From the NCBI RefSeq assembly GCF_001975705.1, contig NZ_CP015093.1, forward strand, positions 2,728,001-2,792,000: a DNA stretch of 64,000 nt, read 5' to 3'. Positions 56,889 to 64,000 of the stretch are shown here, in pieces. The notes under the pieces are model-generated. The model searched no databases and was not told the DNA's origin. It saw only the letters and a list, made by a program, of their open reading frames with translations. Source of the DNA: Salipiger abyssi. GTDB taxonomy: Bacteria > Pseudomonadota > Alphaproteobacteria > Rhodobacterales > Rhodobacteraceae. A program made the position numbers and the translations under genes. How positions within the stretch are numbered: the first letter of the stretch is position 1; every line of letters starts with the position of its first letter.

Positions 56889-57069
56889 TCCTCCAAAATC
56901 TCCGCAAAACCTCCGATGGAAGATTTCGGAACTTCCGGCGGAAGTTTTCAGGAAGATTCCGTCCTTTTTTCGCGAATTAAAAACCGCGCGGCTGAAAGGA
57001 AAAGAGAAAGAAAAGACAAGAAATGAAATCCCCTTGCGCGCCGGAAACCGGCGGCGTGCCTGTGGATAA
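56875..57069 (+). CDS. Possible small phage protein over the candidate origin
   Basis: A 64-residue frame from ATG 56875 (GGGAGG nine bases before) reads KSPQNLRWKISELPAEVFRK and a Lys-rich tail. It overlaps the preceding gene by 14 bases. Because the same stretch is AT-rich, repetitive and ends in a DnaA box, it may be non-coding origin DNA instead. Confidence 0.35.
   Translation: MCAGDPPKSPQNLRWKISELPAEVFRKIPSFFRELKTARLKGKEKEKTRNEIPLRAGNRRRACG
56890..57069. other. Candidate phage replication origin
   Basis: The stretch holds CTCC-purine repeats spaced 12-13 bases apart (CTCCAAAA, CTCCGCAAAA, CTCCGAT at 56890-56918), a dyad ACTTCC-GGC-GGAAGT (56931-56945), an AT/purine-rich block (56960-57030) and a perfect DnaA box TGTGGATAA (57061-57069). 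A DnaA-domain-IV protein and a replication-like protein are encoded just upstream. Confidence 0.45.
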
Positions 57070-57105
57070 GACCCGAGGGAAGAGGTGCAGAGAAAGGGCA
57101 AGGCA

Positions 57106-57696
57106 ATGAGCGATGAGCAGGCCGGCAAGCCGGAGACCAAGCGCGACCGGGTGAGGCGACTCCTGATCCGTCCCCTGACGGATTGGGGGTTTCGCAAACC
57201 GGGCAACATGCGGCAGGAGCGCTTCGACAAGTTTCTGACGGATCTCGCCGACGATCTGTCCTACATGCGCGACGACAAGCTGGAAGAGCTGCGCGCGGCG
57301 CTGAAGTTTCGCGGCGAGGGCAAGGACCGGCGCGGCTGGCCAGCCATGGCGACGATTGCGCCGCTTGCAGAGGCGGCTCAGAGGCGCCCGCTCGAAGAGC
57401 TTCCAGAACTCGTGCGCTGGTTCCGCAGTGCCGCCGGCGCGGAAGCGCTGGCCGAAAACCGTCTGGTTGCGGAGTTTCGCTTTTGGGAATGGTACAAGCG
57501 CCCACCTCTGACGGAAGCAGATCGGCGCGCGGTGCGCGACAAGGCGCGCTCGATTGACAGCGACTACCGGTCGAAAGCGGATCGGGAACGGCGCGGCGTC
57601 GCAAGCGAAGATGACCGGCAGTGGCTTGCCTGGCACCGGCGCACTGAGGTGCGGGTCATGGCGCTGGTATCTCAGGAACAGGAGGTTGCGCCATGA
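57106..57696 (+). CDS. Phage protein of unknown function (196 residues)
   Basis: A charged, helical, cytoplasmic protein (LIRPLTDWGFRKPGNMRQER; FDKFLTDLADDLSYMRDDKL; RLVAEFRFWEWYKRPPLTEA). AAAGGGCAAGGC precedes the ATG. Its place after the origin region suggests a replication or late-regulatory role, but no family is recognised. Confidence 0.62.
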   Translation: MSDEQAGKPETKRDRVRRLLIRPLTDWGFRKPGNMRQERFDKFLTDLADDLSYMRDDKLEELRAALKFRGEGKDRRGWPAMATIAPLAEAAQRRPLEELPELVRWFRSAAGAEALAENRLVAEFRFWEWYKRPPLTEADRRAVRDKARSIDSDYRSKADRERRGVASEDDRQWLAWHRRTEVRVMALVSQEQEVAP

Positions 57697-58475
57697 GCGT
57701 ATTCTACGTCACGGCATTTGGCACGGTTCACACGGCGCTCACCGCAGATATGCGCTTTGCGGCAGAGGCTGCGCGCATCGCAGATGTGAAGGCACGCGGT
57801 GCGGTTCCGCAGGCCTGCGGGCCGGCTATTCCGGAAGCCCCGGCGCGCGGCTGCTTTCGCGTGGTCGAGACCTTTGGGCTCTATCCCAAGGGCGCGGACG
57901 ACTGGGAGCGCAAGCCCGCCGGCCATGACGGGCGCAAGACGATGGAGCTGCAAGACAATTTCGGCGAGATGCTGGCCCATGCCGCGCGGCGCAGGGCGCC
58001 CGCGCCGCTGTCATCCGGGCAGATCGCCATGGGCCGTTTCTATCGCGACCTGCACGAGCGCCACCGCTCGGCGGGCCTGCGCTGTTCGTCGGTCGAAACC
58101 ATGTCGGGCGGCAGCAGCGGCACGGCGGCGAGCTTTATGGACGCGGTGCTTGCGGATCGCGAGCGTCTCGATGTGCTGCGGCGCCGGATCGGCGACGGGG
58201 CCTCGCGACACCTGCGCGTCATCCGCCCGTCGAAGCGCGGCAGCCGGACGACGATCAGCGACCGCGCGCTGGTGGATATGGTCTGTCTCGACGGGCTGCA
58301 TCTGGACGCGGTGCTGAGACGGCACGGCTGGTCGGTCAAGGGTGAGACGCGGAAGGCGGCGCGCATGGCGTTGGCAGAGGCGCTGGATCGGATGATGGGG
58401 CCGATGCGGCGGCGTTCGGTGACGGCGGCGAGCTTCGGAGAGGGGCCGGCATCGATCTGGGATCAGGTCGCGTGA
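57693..58475 (+). CDS. Phage protein of unknown function (260 residues), last early gene
   Basis: The product starts MSVFYVTAFGTVHTALTADM and has a C-terminal helical part with ISDRALVDMVCLDGLHLDAV and LRRHGWSVKGETRKAARMAL, which looks like a helix-turn-helix. It is the last gene before a terminator and the packaging genes, the position of late-gene regulators in lambdoid phages. It overlaps the previous gene by ATGA. Confidence 0.62.
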   Translation: MSVFYVTAFGTVHTALTADMRFAAEAARIADVKARGAVPQACGPAIPEAPARGCFRVVETFGLYPKGADDWERKPAGHDGRKTMELQDNFGEMLAHAARRRAPAPLSSGQIAMGRFYRDLHERHRSAGLRCSSVETMSGGSSGTAASFMDAVLADRERLDVLRRRIGDGASRHLRVIRPSKRGSRTTISDRALVDMVCLDGLHLDAVLRRHGWSVKGETRKAARMALAEALDRMMGPMRRRSVTAASFGEGPASIWDQVA

Positions 58476-58529
58476 AAAATTCTTCTTGACCTAAAGTCCG
58501 TCTGCGCGCATCAAATGTGCATCATCTAT

Positions 58530-58563
58530 AAAAGCGCCCGCCGAACTGGTTGGGCGCTTTTTC
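58530..58563 (+). terminator. Terminator at the end of the early rightward operon
   Basis: AAAGCGCCC pairs with GGGCGCTTT around a 12-base loop and is followed by TT. If a late antiterminator exists, this is a natural place for its action. Confidence 0.8.
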
Positions 58564-58691
58564 GTTGGGATACCCCGAGCGCGCCCGTCGACAGGCGCGA
58601 GCATGACAGGCCACCTGCAGCGACGGGGCGGCTGGCCGTTCTCCAGAAAACCAGCGGGTCCTTCCCGGGGCCTGAACGTATACGGGGCGGC

Positions 58692-58752
58692 TTAGCGCAT
58701 AGGTTTTGCGACGCTAAACCAAACACAAAGCCTAAACGTCTGGCGGCTAAAC
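58692..58752. repeat. CTAAAC repeats before the terminase genes
   Basis: GCTAAAC, CCTAAAC and GCTAAAC occur at 58713, 58731 and 58746, and TTAGCG/CGCTAA (58692 and 58712) form a dyad. The repeats lie directly before the small terminase gene, where packaging-initiation (cos or pac) sites are usually found. The rest of 58564-58691 shows nothing recognisable. Confidence 0.4.
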
Positions 58753-58786
58753 GACAGGAGGGCCTGTAAACATCGGGCACGCGGCC

Positions 58787-59410
58787 ATGAACACCACGCA
58801 GATCGCAGAGCATCTCAGCCTTTCCAAAGGGCGGATAAGCCAGCTTGTCCGGGATGGGCGGCTGGACGGGTGCTATACCGGCGAGGGGCGGGCGCGACGG
58901 TTCGATGTGGCGAAGGTCAAGGCGGCGCTCAACGGAACGCTGGACCCGGGACAATTGCTCGGGAACGGTGCCAAGACGCGTGAGCGTCTGCGTGAACCGG
59001 CTGATGATCCTGGCGCCGGGAGCATGGTCGCGCCTGAGCCGTCCAGGAGCGACAGCGCGTTGCCGCCGCGCGATCCGGATCGCTATGAACTGGCGCGGAC
59101 ACAGAAGGCGGAAGAGGAAGCCAAACGCCTGCGCCGCATCAACGCCGAGGCCGAGGGCACGCTGGTCCTGGCGAGCGTGGTGGCGAGCGAGACAGCCCGG
59201 CAGATGGCGCAGGAAGTCGCCCAGATTGAAAGCTCGGTGATCCGCACCGGCGCGCGGCGTATTGCCGACGAGCTCGACGTCGACTTCCGTGAGGCGCGGG
59301 TGATCCTGACCGAGGTCTGGCGCGCTTATCGTGCCGGGCGGTCTGCGGCGAAAACCGAGGAAGCCGACGCGGCGCAGCTCACCGCAGACGAGCAGGCCGA
59401 GGATTTCTGA
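58787..59410 (+). CDS. Small terminase subunit (Nu1-like)
   Basis: The 207-residue protein starts with a winged HTH (TTQIAEHLSLSKGRISQLVR, DGRLDGCYTGEGRARRFDVA) like lambda Nu1 and continues with a long charged helix (YELARTQKAEEEAKRLRRIN). It recognises the packaging site and recruits the large subunit encoded next. Start at ATG 58787. Confidence 0.82.
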   Translation: MNTTQIAEHLSLSKGRISQLVRDGRLDGCYTGEGRARRFDVAKVKAALNGTLDPGQLLGNGAKTRERLREPADDPGAGSMVAPEPSRSDSALPPRDPDRYELARTQKAEEEAKRLRRINAEAEGTLVLASVVASETARQMAQEVAQIESSVIRTGARRIADELDVDFREARVILTEVWRAYRAGRSAAKTEEADAAQLTADEQAEDF

Positions 59411-59414
59411 GCCA

Positions 59415-61433
59415 GTGGGCTTCCTGATCTCGGCAAGGGAGGTGATCGCCCGGGCGATTGCCCAGGTCATCGATCCACCGCCGCCGCCCGATATCACGCG
59501 CTGGTGCGAGCAGAACATCGTCTTCGATGCGCGGTCGCCGATGCCGGGGCCCTTCGACATCGCCCGGTTCGCGTTCCTGCGCGAGATCCACGAGGTGCTG
59601 TCGCCGGAACACGCGGCGCGAGAGGTGACGATCCGCGGCTCTGCGCAATGGGGCAAGACGGTATCGATCATTCAGCCGACCCTTGGGGAATGGCATGAAT
59701 ACACGCCGCTCGACTCGCTGATCGTGCATCCGACCGGCAGTGCCGCGAGCGAGTGGGTCAACAACAAGTGGATGCCGATGCGCCGGCAGGCGCCGGGGCT
59801 GATCCGGGTGTTCGGCGCGGGGAAGGGCGAAAACCGCGACAACACGTTCAACCAGGAAACGCTCGATCGAAACGGCTCGCTGAAGGTCGCCTCGGCGGGC
59901 TCGCCTGCGGACCTGACGGGCACCAGCCGGCGGCTGGTCATCATGGATGACCTGTCGAAATTCGAGCCGTCGGAAAAGGGCGATCCGGAAAAGCTGGCGG
60001 AGAGCCGGGCGTCCGGGTTCGAGGATGCAAAGATCGTGCGGGTCAGCACGTCGATGATCAAGGGCACCTGCCGGATCACCGCGTCTTACGAGCGCAGCGA
60101 CCGGCGGCTCTATCATGTCCCGTGCCCGAGCTGCGGGTTTGAGCAGCCGCTGACCTGGGAGAATTTCCGGGCGAATATCGACCCGGAGAACCTGGCTGCG
60201 GCGCATTTCCGTTGCGAGAGCTGCGGCAAGCCGATCCGCCACGGCGACAAGGAAAAGATCGTCCGGCTTGGCCGCTGGGTGAAGCATAATCCCGGCGGCA
60301 GCCATCCGGGGTTTCATCTCTGGCGCGCCTACGCACCGCAGCGGGACTGGGCCTCGATCGCGGTCGAATATGCGCAGGTCATGGGCTGGACCCGGCTCGA
60401 GGCGAGCGGCGGCGACAAGAAACCGGCAGCGCCGACGGCGGTCAACGCCGCGGTCGAACAGGTGTTCTGGAACGACGTTCTCGGGCTGCCTTACGAGCAG
60501 GCCACCGATGCGCCGGACTGGGAGGCGCTGCGCGACCGGACGGAGAACGCCGAACCGGGCGAGGTGCTGGAGCGCGGCGTGCTCCCGGCGACCGGGTTCA
60601 TCTTTGCCGCCGGCGTCGATTGCCAGGATGACCGCCTTGAGGTGCAGCTTGTCGCCTTCGGCAGGAACCGGCGCCGCTGGGTCATCGACTATCGGGTGAT
60701 CCCGCATCACATCGGTGACGATGAGGGCCGCGCGGCGCTCAATGCGCTGCTGAAACAGAGCTGGAAAACCGAGCTGGGGCTGCCGGTCTCGATCGACATG
60801 CTGGCCATCGACGGCGGCGCTTATACCGATGACGTCTGGAGCTGGGCGAAATCGCACCCGTGGTCACGGGTGATCATCGTGAAGGGCGCCTCGACGCAAA
60901 ACGGGCCCTTGATGGCGGCGCAACGGTTCGAGCGCCGCAAGGACGGCAAGGCCAAGCGGGCGCAGAAACGCGCGTTCAACCTGAATGTGTCGTCGCTCAA
61001 GGCGGGGCTCTATGCGCATCTCGGTAAAGAGGATCCGAGCGAGCGCGGACATACCCGCTTCGCCCGGGCGCTGGGGGATGAGTATTACCGCATGCTCGCG
61101 GCGGAGACCCGTGTGGTGAGCCGCAACGCGCAGGGCGTGATGACGTCGAAATGGGTGCTGGTGGAGCCGACCCGGCGCAACGAGGCGCTGGACACGATGA
61201 ACTATGCCGAGGGTGCCGCGATGCGGCGCGGCTGGCATTCGATGACCGATGACCAATGGGACGCGCTGGCGGCGGAGCGGTCGGCGATTCCGCCGGATCG
61301 TCAGGGCGACCTGTTCGACGCCGAGCTGCCGATCGCTGCCGCTGCACAAAGAGAACCGCGCCAGTCGGCGCAGAAACCGGAAACCGACGCCGCCAGGCGT
61401 CTCCTGAATGTGTTGAGGCCAGATGCCGATTGA
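59415..61433 (+). CDS. Large terminase subunit (GpA family)
   Basis: The 672-residue packaging ATPase-nuclease has a Walker-type EVTIRGSAQWGKTVSIIQPT, Walker B RRLVIMDDLSKFEP, a zinc-finger-like CPSCGFEQPL ... CESCGKPI, and nuclease-domain acidic motifs (FAAGVDCQDDRLEVQLVAFG; LAIDGGAYTDDVW). This is the lambda GpA type. GTG 59415, five bases after the small subunit stop, is the natural start; the longer frame lies inside that gene. Confidence 0.93.
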   Translation: MGFLISAREVIARAIAQVIDPPPPPDITRWCEQNIVFDARSPMPGPFDIARFAFLREIHEVLSPEHAAREVTIRGSAQWGKTVSIIQPTLGEWHEYTPLDSLIVHPTGSAASEWVNNKWMPMRRQAPGLIRVFGAGKGENRDNTFNQETLDRNGSLKVASAGSPADLTGTSRRLVIMDDLSKFEPSEKGDPEKLAESRASGFEDAKIVRVSTSMIKGTCRITASYERSDRRLYHVPCPSCGFEQPLTWENFRANIDPENLAAAHFRCESCGKPIRHGDKEKIVRLGRWVKHNPGGSHPGFHLWRAYAPQRDWASIAVEYAQVMGWTRLEASGGDKKPAAPTAVNAAVEQVFWNDVLGLPYEQATDAPDWEALRDRTENAEPGEVLERGVLPATGFIFAAGVDCQDDRLEVQLVAFGRNRRRWVIDYRVIPHHIGDDEGRAALNALLKQSWKTELGLPVSIDMLAIDGGAYTDDVWSWAKSHPWSRVIIVKGASTQNGPLMAAQRFERRKDGKAKRAQKRAFNLNVSSLKAGLYAHLGKEDPSERGHTRFARALGDEYYRMLAAETRVVSRNAQGVMTSKWVLVEPTRRNEALDTMNYAEGAAMRRGWHSMTDDQWDALAAERSAIPPDRQGDLFDAELPIAAAAQREPRQSAQKPETDAARRLLNVLRPDAD

Positions 61434-61644
61434 TACCGCCACGCTGGAAACCCGCCTCGCCGAAGCGGAGACGGCATTGCATGCGCTGCTGATGGGGGAG
61501 AGCGTGACCGTTACCGCCTATGACGGGCACCGTACGGAATATGCGCCGGCGGACGAAACGAGGCTGCGCCGCTACATTCAGAGCCTCCGGCGCCAGCTCG
61601 GCAGGCGGCCCGCCGGTGCAATGTCGCGCCCGGTGATCTTCTGA
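61423..61644 (+). CDS. Head-tail joining protein, gpW family
   Basis: The 73 residues (LETRLAEAETALHALLMGES, VTVTAYDGHRTEYAPADETR, LRRYIQSLRRQLG) match gpW of lambda in length and helix-hairpin-helix pattern. gpW fills the portal after packaging and joins the tail. It overlaps the terminase end by 11 bases and the portal start by one base. Confidence 0.85.
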   Translation: MPIDTATLETRLAEAETALHALLMGESVTVTAYDGHRTEYAPADETRLRRYIQSLRRQLGRRPAGAMSRPVIF

Positions 61645-63248
61645 TGACGCGATCCCTGACCCGCGTTCCGCTTGTCCCGCGCAAATCCGGGGCGGCGGCG
61701 CGCGATGCCGGGTTTGCCGGCACGACGCCCTATGTCGCGGCGGATACCGGGATCGACACGATGTCGGGCTTCCTGCCGTCGAACCGGGCGGTCGATGCCG
61801 AGATCCTGCCGAACAGGAACCGTGCCACCGCGCGCGCCCGGGATCTGGTGCGCAACAATGGCTGGGCGGCGGGTGCGGTGTCGAAGGAAGTCGACAGCGT
61901 CATTGGCGCGAACTTCCGCCCGCTGCTGAAACCGGACTGGCGGGCGCTCGGGTTGAGCGCGGACTGGGCGCGTGAGTTCAAGGAGGCGGTCGAGGGGCGC
62001 TGGCGGAGCTATGCGCAGGATCCCCGGTTCCTGGCGGACACCACGCGGGCGCAGACGGTGCCGCAGATGTTCGGCACCGCGTACCGCACATATCTCATCG
62101 AGGGCGAGGCGCTTGCCCTGGTGAACTGGCGTCGCCGGCGCCCGACCAGGACCACGCTGCGGCTGGTCGATCCGGATCTGCTCTGCAATCCGATGACCCA
62201 GCCCGATCAGGCGCGCCTGCGCGGGGGGATCGAAATCAGCCGCGACGGCATCGCGAAGGCCTATCATTTCCGGCAGGGGCATCCGGAAACGCTCTGGGCC
62301 GATGCGGCGGATCAATGGCGGTGGAAGCGCATCGCCCGCGAGACGCCACACGGGCGCCCGCAGGTACTGCATTTCTTCGACAAGACCCGGGACGGGCAGA
62401 CACGCGGGATTTCGCGGCTCTCGCCGATTGTCGAGCGGCTGCGCATGGAGGACCACTACAGCCGCGTGGAGCTGCAAGCTGCGGTGATCAACGCGGTGCT
62501 GGCCGCGTTCATCAAATCGCCGATGGGGCCGGAGGTGATCGACGAGCTGTTCTCGGACAACGGCGGCGAGGGGTTTATCGCCTACCAGACCGCCCGGCAG
62601 CAGTTCTATGGCCAGTCGGGCGGCGTCAAAGTTGGCGGTGCCCGCGTCCAGGCGCTCTATCCGAACGACGAGATCGGCATGGTGCAGACCGCCCGGCCGG
62701 CGGCGCAATATGCGGATTTCGAAAGCGCGGTGCTGCGCAACATCGCCTCGGGGCTGGGCATCAGCTACGAGCAGCTCGCCTCGGACTGGTCCAAGACCAA
62801 CTATTCGAGCGCGCGCGCCGCGATGATCGAGATCTGGCGGGGCTGGAGCGCCCGGCGCACCGCCTTTGCCCAGGGCTTTTGCCAGCCGTTTTTCATGGCC
62901 TGGCTGGAGGAGCAGGTGCTGGACGGTCACATTGCGCTGCCCGCGGGCGCGCCGGAATTCCACGCGTTCTGGCCGGCCTATGCGCGGGCAAAATGGATCG
63001 GGCCGGGCAAGGGCTTTGTCGATCCGGTCAAGGAAGCTCAGGCGGCAGCGATGCGCGTGGCGCTCGGTCTTTCGACGCTTGAGGAGGAGGCGGCGGAGCT
63101 GACCGGCACCGACTACGCCGACAACATGGAACAGATCAAAGGCGAGATCGCGGCCATGCCCGATGGCACGCTGCACCCGATGCAGGAGAGCTTCGCCAAG
63201 CTGCTCGGCCCTGCGGTGGGCGGCCGGTCCCAGGTATCAGAGGACTGA
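61644..63248 (+). CDS. Phage portal protein, lambda (gpB) family
   Basis: The 534-residue protein has the lambda-portal marks RNRATARARDLVRNNGWAAG, AVSKEVDSVIGANFRPLLKP, GISRLSPIVERLRMEDHYSR and ASGLGISYEQLASDWSKTNY. It forms the dodecameric DNA channel of the head. The head protease/scaffold gene expected next is not found; a different, AT-richer gene follows. Confidence 0.93.
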   Translation: MTRSLTRVPLVPRKSGAAARDAGFAGTTPYVAADTGIDTMSGFLPSNRAVDAEILPNRNRATARARDLVRNNGWAAGAVSKEVDSVIGANFRPLLKPDWRALGLSADWAREFKEAVEGRWRSYAQDPRFLADTTRAQTVPQMFGTAYRTYLIEGEALALVNWRRRRPTRTTLRLVDPDLLCNPMTQPDQARLRGGIEISRDGIAKAYHFRQGHPETLWADAADQWRWKRIARETPHGRPQVLHFFDKTRDGQTRGISRLSPIVERLRMEDHYSRVELQAAVINAVLAAFIKSPMGPEVIDELFSDNGGEGFIAYQTARQQFYGQSGGVKVGGARVQALYPNDEIGMVQTARPAAQYADFESAVLRNIASGLGISYEQLASDWSKTNYSSARAAMIEIWRGWSARRTAFAQGFCQPFFMAWLEEQVLDGHIALPAGAPEFHAFWPAYARAKWIGPGKGFVDPVKEAQAAAMRVALGLSTLEEEAAELTGTDYADNMEQIKGEIAAMPDGTLHPMQESFAKLLGPAVGGRSQVSED

Positions 63249-63253
63249 CGAAA

Positions 63254-64000
63254 GTGTTTTCGAGAACTTTAGAGTTTTGGGCCGGGGCTTCGCCCCGCCA
63301 TAGAGCGTTTCTCGCGGATGCGATGCATGTTGGCGTCGCTCCGGAGCTTCACGCGGATCTACGGGAAATATCGCAAAGCCTGCCGGACGAAGTTGTCTTT
63401 CAGTTTTCGATGCCTTCCTCGCGCGTTGTGGTCGAATTCAGCGATGTCGCGGTGTTAGTCGAGGACCAAGGTAAATGTGCGTTGATAAGGCTGGCCGTAG
63501 ATGGCGGCGAGCTTTGCGTAAAGGTTTTCAAGGGATCTGAGAGCGTCCAGATGAGCACTCAGGTCGAGAGGAAATACGGCCGATTGAGCCGTTTTTCGAG
63601 GGCGTTGCTCGCCCGTGTTCTTATCATCGACCTACTGTTCTCTGTGATGGCAGAACCCCGCTTGGTGAAGGCGGAAGCCACGCCTCGCCAGCAGCGGAGA
63701 TCAGCGGAGCGTATGCTCGGCGCCACAATGACCGGTGCTTGGCATAAGGTCTCGTGGACGGTCGGGGAGAATATTGCGCCGAAAGTTGCGACGTCAGATG
63801 ACTTTCACCGGATGCCGCTGCACTTCTGTCGCGCCCACTGGTTGTTTGTGGGGCGCGCGACAGAAAATAGCGTACTGCGCCACGGTGCACGCGGTCACGA
63901 CTACTATTCTTGGCGCTCGCATTCTTGGAAAGGACATCCCGACTTCGGGATCCGGCTGAGTCATTACGAGCCAAAGCTCAGCGCGGGTGATGTTTCAGAG
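63254..64000 (+). CDS. Unrecognised AT-richer gene behind the portal, cut by window edge
   Basis: A frame from GTG 63254 (GAGGACTGACGAAA before it) stays open for 249 codons to the end of the window. The product starts MFSRTLEFWAGASPRHRAFL and contains DVAVLVEDQGKCALIRLAVD, TPRQQRRSAERMLGATMTGA and RMPLHFCRAHWLFVGRATEN, followed by SWKGHPDFGIRLSHYEPK. The C-part looks conserved but I do not recognise the family. Codon use is less GC-biased than in the portal gene. Its place between portal and the missing head protease gene marks it as a possible cargo (moron) gene. Confidence 0.6.
   Translation, partial: MFSRTLEFWAGASPRHRAFLADAMHVGVAPELHADLREISQSLPDEVVFQFSMPSSRVVVEFSDVAVLVEDQGKCALIRLAVDGGELCVKVFKGSESVQMSTQVERKYGRLSRFSRALLARVLIIDLLFSVMAEPRLVKAEATPRQQRRSAERMLGATMTGAWHKVSWTVGENIAPKVATSDDFHRMPLHFCRAHWLFVGRATENSVLRHGARGHDYYSWRSHSWKGHPDFGIRLSHYEPKLSAGDVSE

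Larger units (their letters stand above)
45351..64000. mobile_element. Lambda-like prophage, left part (right end outside the window)
   Basis: The region starts at tRNA-Leu and holds integrase, an excisionase-like gene, S24 repressor with operators, Cro-like gene, replication genes, small and large terminase, gpW and portal in the order of a lambda-type temperate siphophage. Genes are short, tightly packed and often overlap by ATGA. Composition is locally AT-richer at 51380-52500 and after 63250. At least 18.6 kb; structural genes beyond the portal are not visible, so completeness cannot be judged. Confidence 0.93.

Noticed and set aside
58515..58769. 84-codon frame before the small terminase gene
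   Set aside because: It reads straight through a rho-independent terminator and the CTAAAC repeats and has no ribosome site.
63824..63865. Inverted repeat TTCTGTCGCGC / GCGCGACAGAA
   Set aside because: It lies within the open frame of the last gene with a 20-base loop; it may be chance in coding DNA and there is no sign of a terminator or attachment site.
45351..64000. CRISPR array or insertion sequence in the prophage
   Set aside because: No regularly spaced repeats of 24-40 bases and no transposase-like frame were seen.

Overview
The window is GC-rich and reads as a chromosomal segment of a marine alphaproteobacterium of the family Rhodobacteraceae (Roseobacter group). The support is the gene repertoire: a ugp-type ABC operon, a urease cluster interleaved with small alphaproteobacterial proteins, an LdtR-like MarR regulator, SdhE, ThyX instead of ThyA, several DUF1127 proteins and an alphaproteobacterial RNase P RNA. 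Genus assignment is not possible from the sequence alone. Bases 1 to about 45260 are host chromosome. From the tRNA-Leu gene at 45267 to the end of the window lies the left part of a lambda-like prophage; its right end is outside the window.

Host part. 1-3650: a truncated DMT exporter divergent from an XRE-cupin regulator, then a c-type cytochrome and a PQQ alcohol dehydrogenase carrying the lanthanide-type Asp-Tyr-Asp motif. A 14-base motif is repeated upstream of both genes. 3801-10517: the conserved trio transglutaminase/DUF2126, circularly permuted ATP-grasp plus alpha-E, and a second transglutaminase. 10537-15802: LysR regulator, DUF1127 protein, Bax-inhibitor-1 protein, PabB and a PabC-like lyase, HIT protein, ribosomal protein bL33, and the RNase P RNA, whose P12 region coincides with a palindromic repeat found again at 20682. 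15944-22200: an unrecognised protein, a TauE/SafE permease, and ugpB-A-E-C on the minus strand, preceded by a textbook Pho box and with a REP/BIME-like element between ugpB and ugpA. 22389-35424: DgoK, TrmO, and the urease cluster ureD-A-hupE-B ... C ... E-F-G. The urease cluster is split by small genes and by an opposite-strand diheme cytochrome c. ThyX, GloA and a DUF1194 protein follow. 35495-45219: LdtR-like regulator, SdhE with an overlapping XRE regulator, aspartate aminotransferase, inositol monophosphatase, a GFA protein, rhomboid protease, and PutA divergent from its Lrp-type regulator.

Prophage. The tyrosine integrase lies next to tRNA-Leu(UAA). A leftward operon of 13 genes (TerB-like first, integrase last, many joined by ATGA overlaps) includes a probable Acb2/Tad1-type cyclic-nucleotide sponge (anti-CBASS/anti-Thoeris), a free-standing ClpX-type zinc finger, a MazG-like protein and a DUF2303 protein. 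The immunity region has a lambda OL/OR-like layout: matching GGGGTA-TACCCC operators flank a minus-strand S24 repressor gene, whose stop overlaps the start of a retropepsin-like (DTG) aspartic protease gene. The rightward operon starts with a Cro-like gene and continues through a DUF1937 protein, a DnaA-domain-IV protein and a replication-like protein. An AT-rich stretch with a perfect DnaA box (57061-57069) is a candidate phage origin. After a terminator and a repeat-containing leader come small and large terminase, gpW, portal, and an AT-richer unrecognised gene that runs off the window.

The most promising undescribed unit is the S24 repressor/aspartic protease pair. The clearest defence-related gene is the Acb2/Tad1-like protein. 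Function calls rest on motifs read by eye and recalled family patterns; no database search was run.
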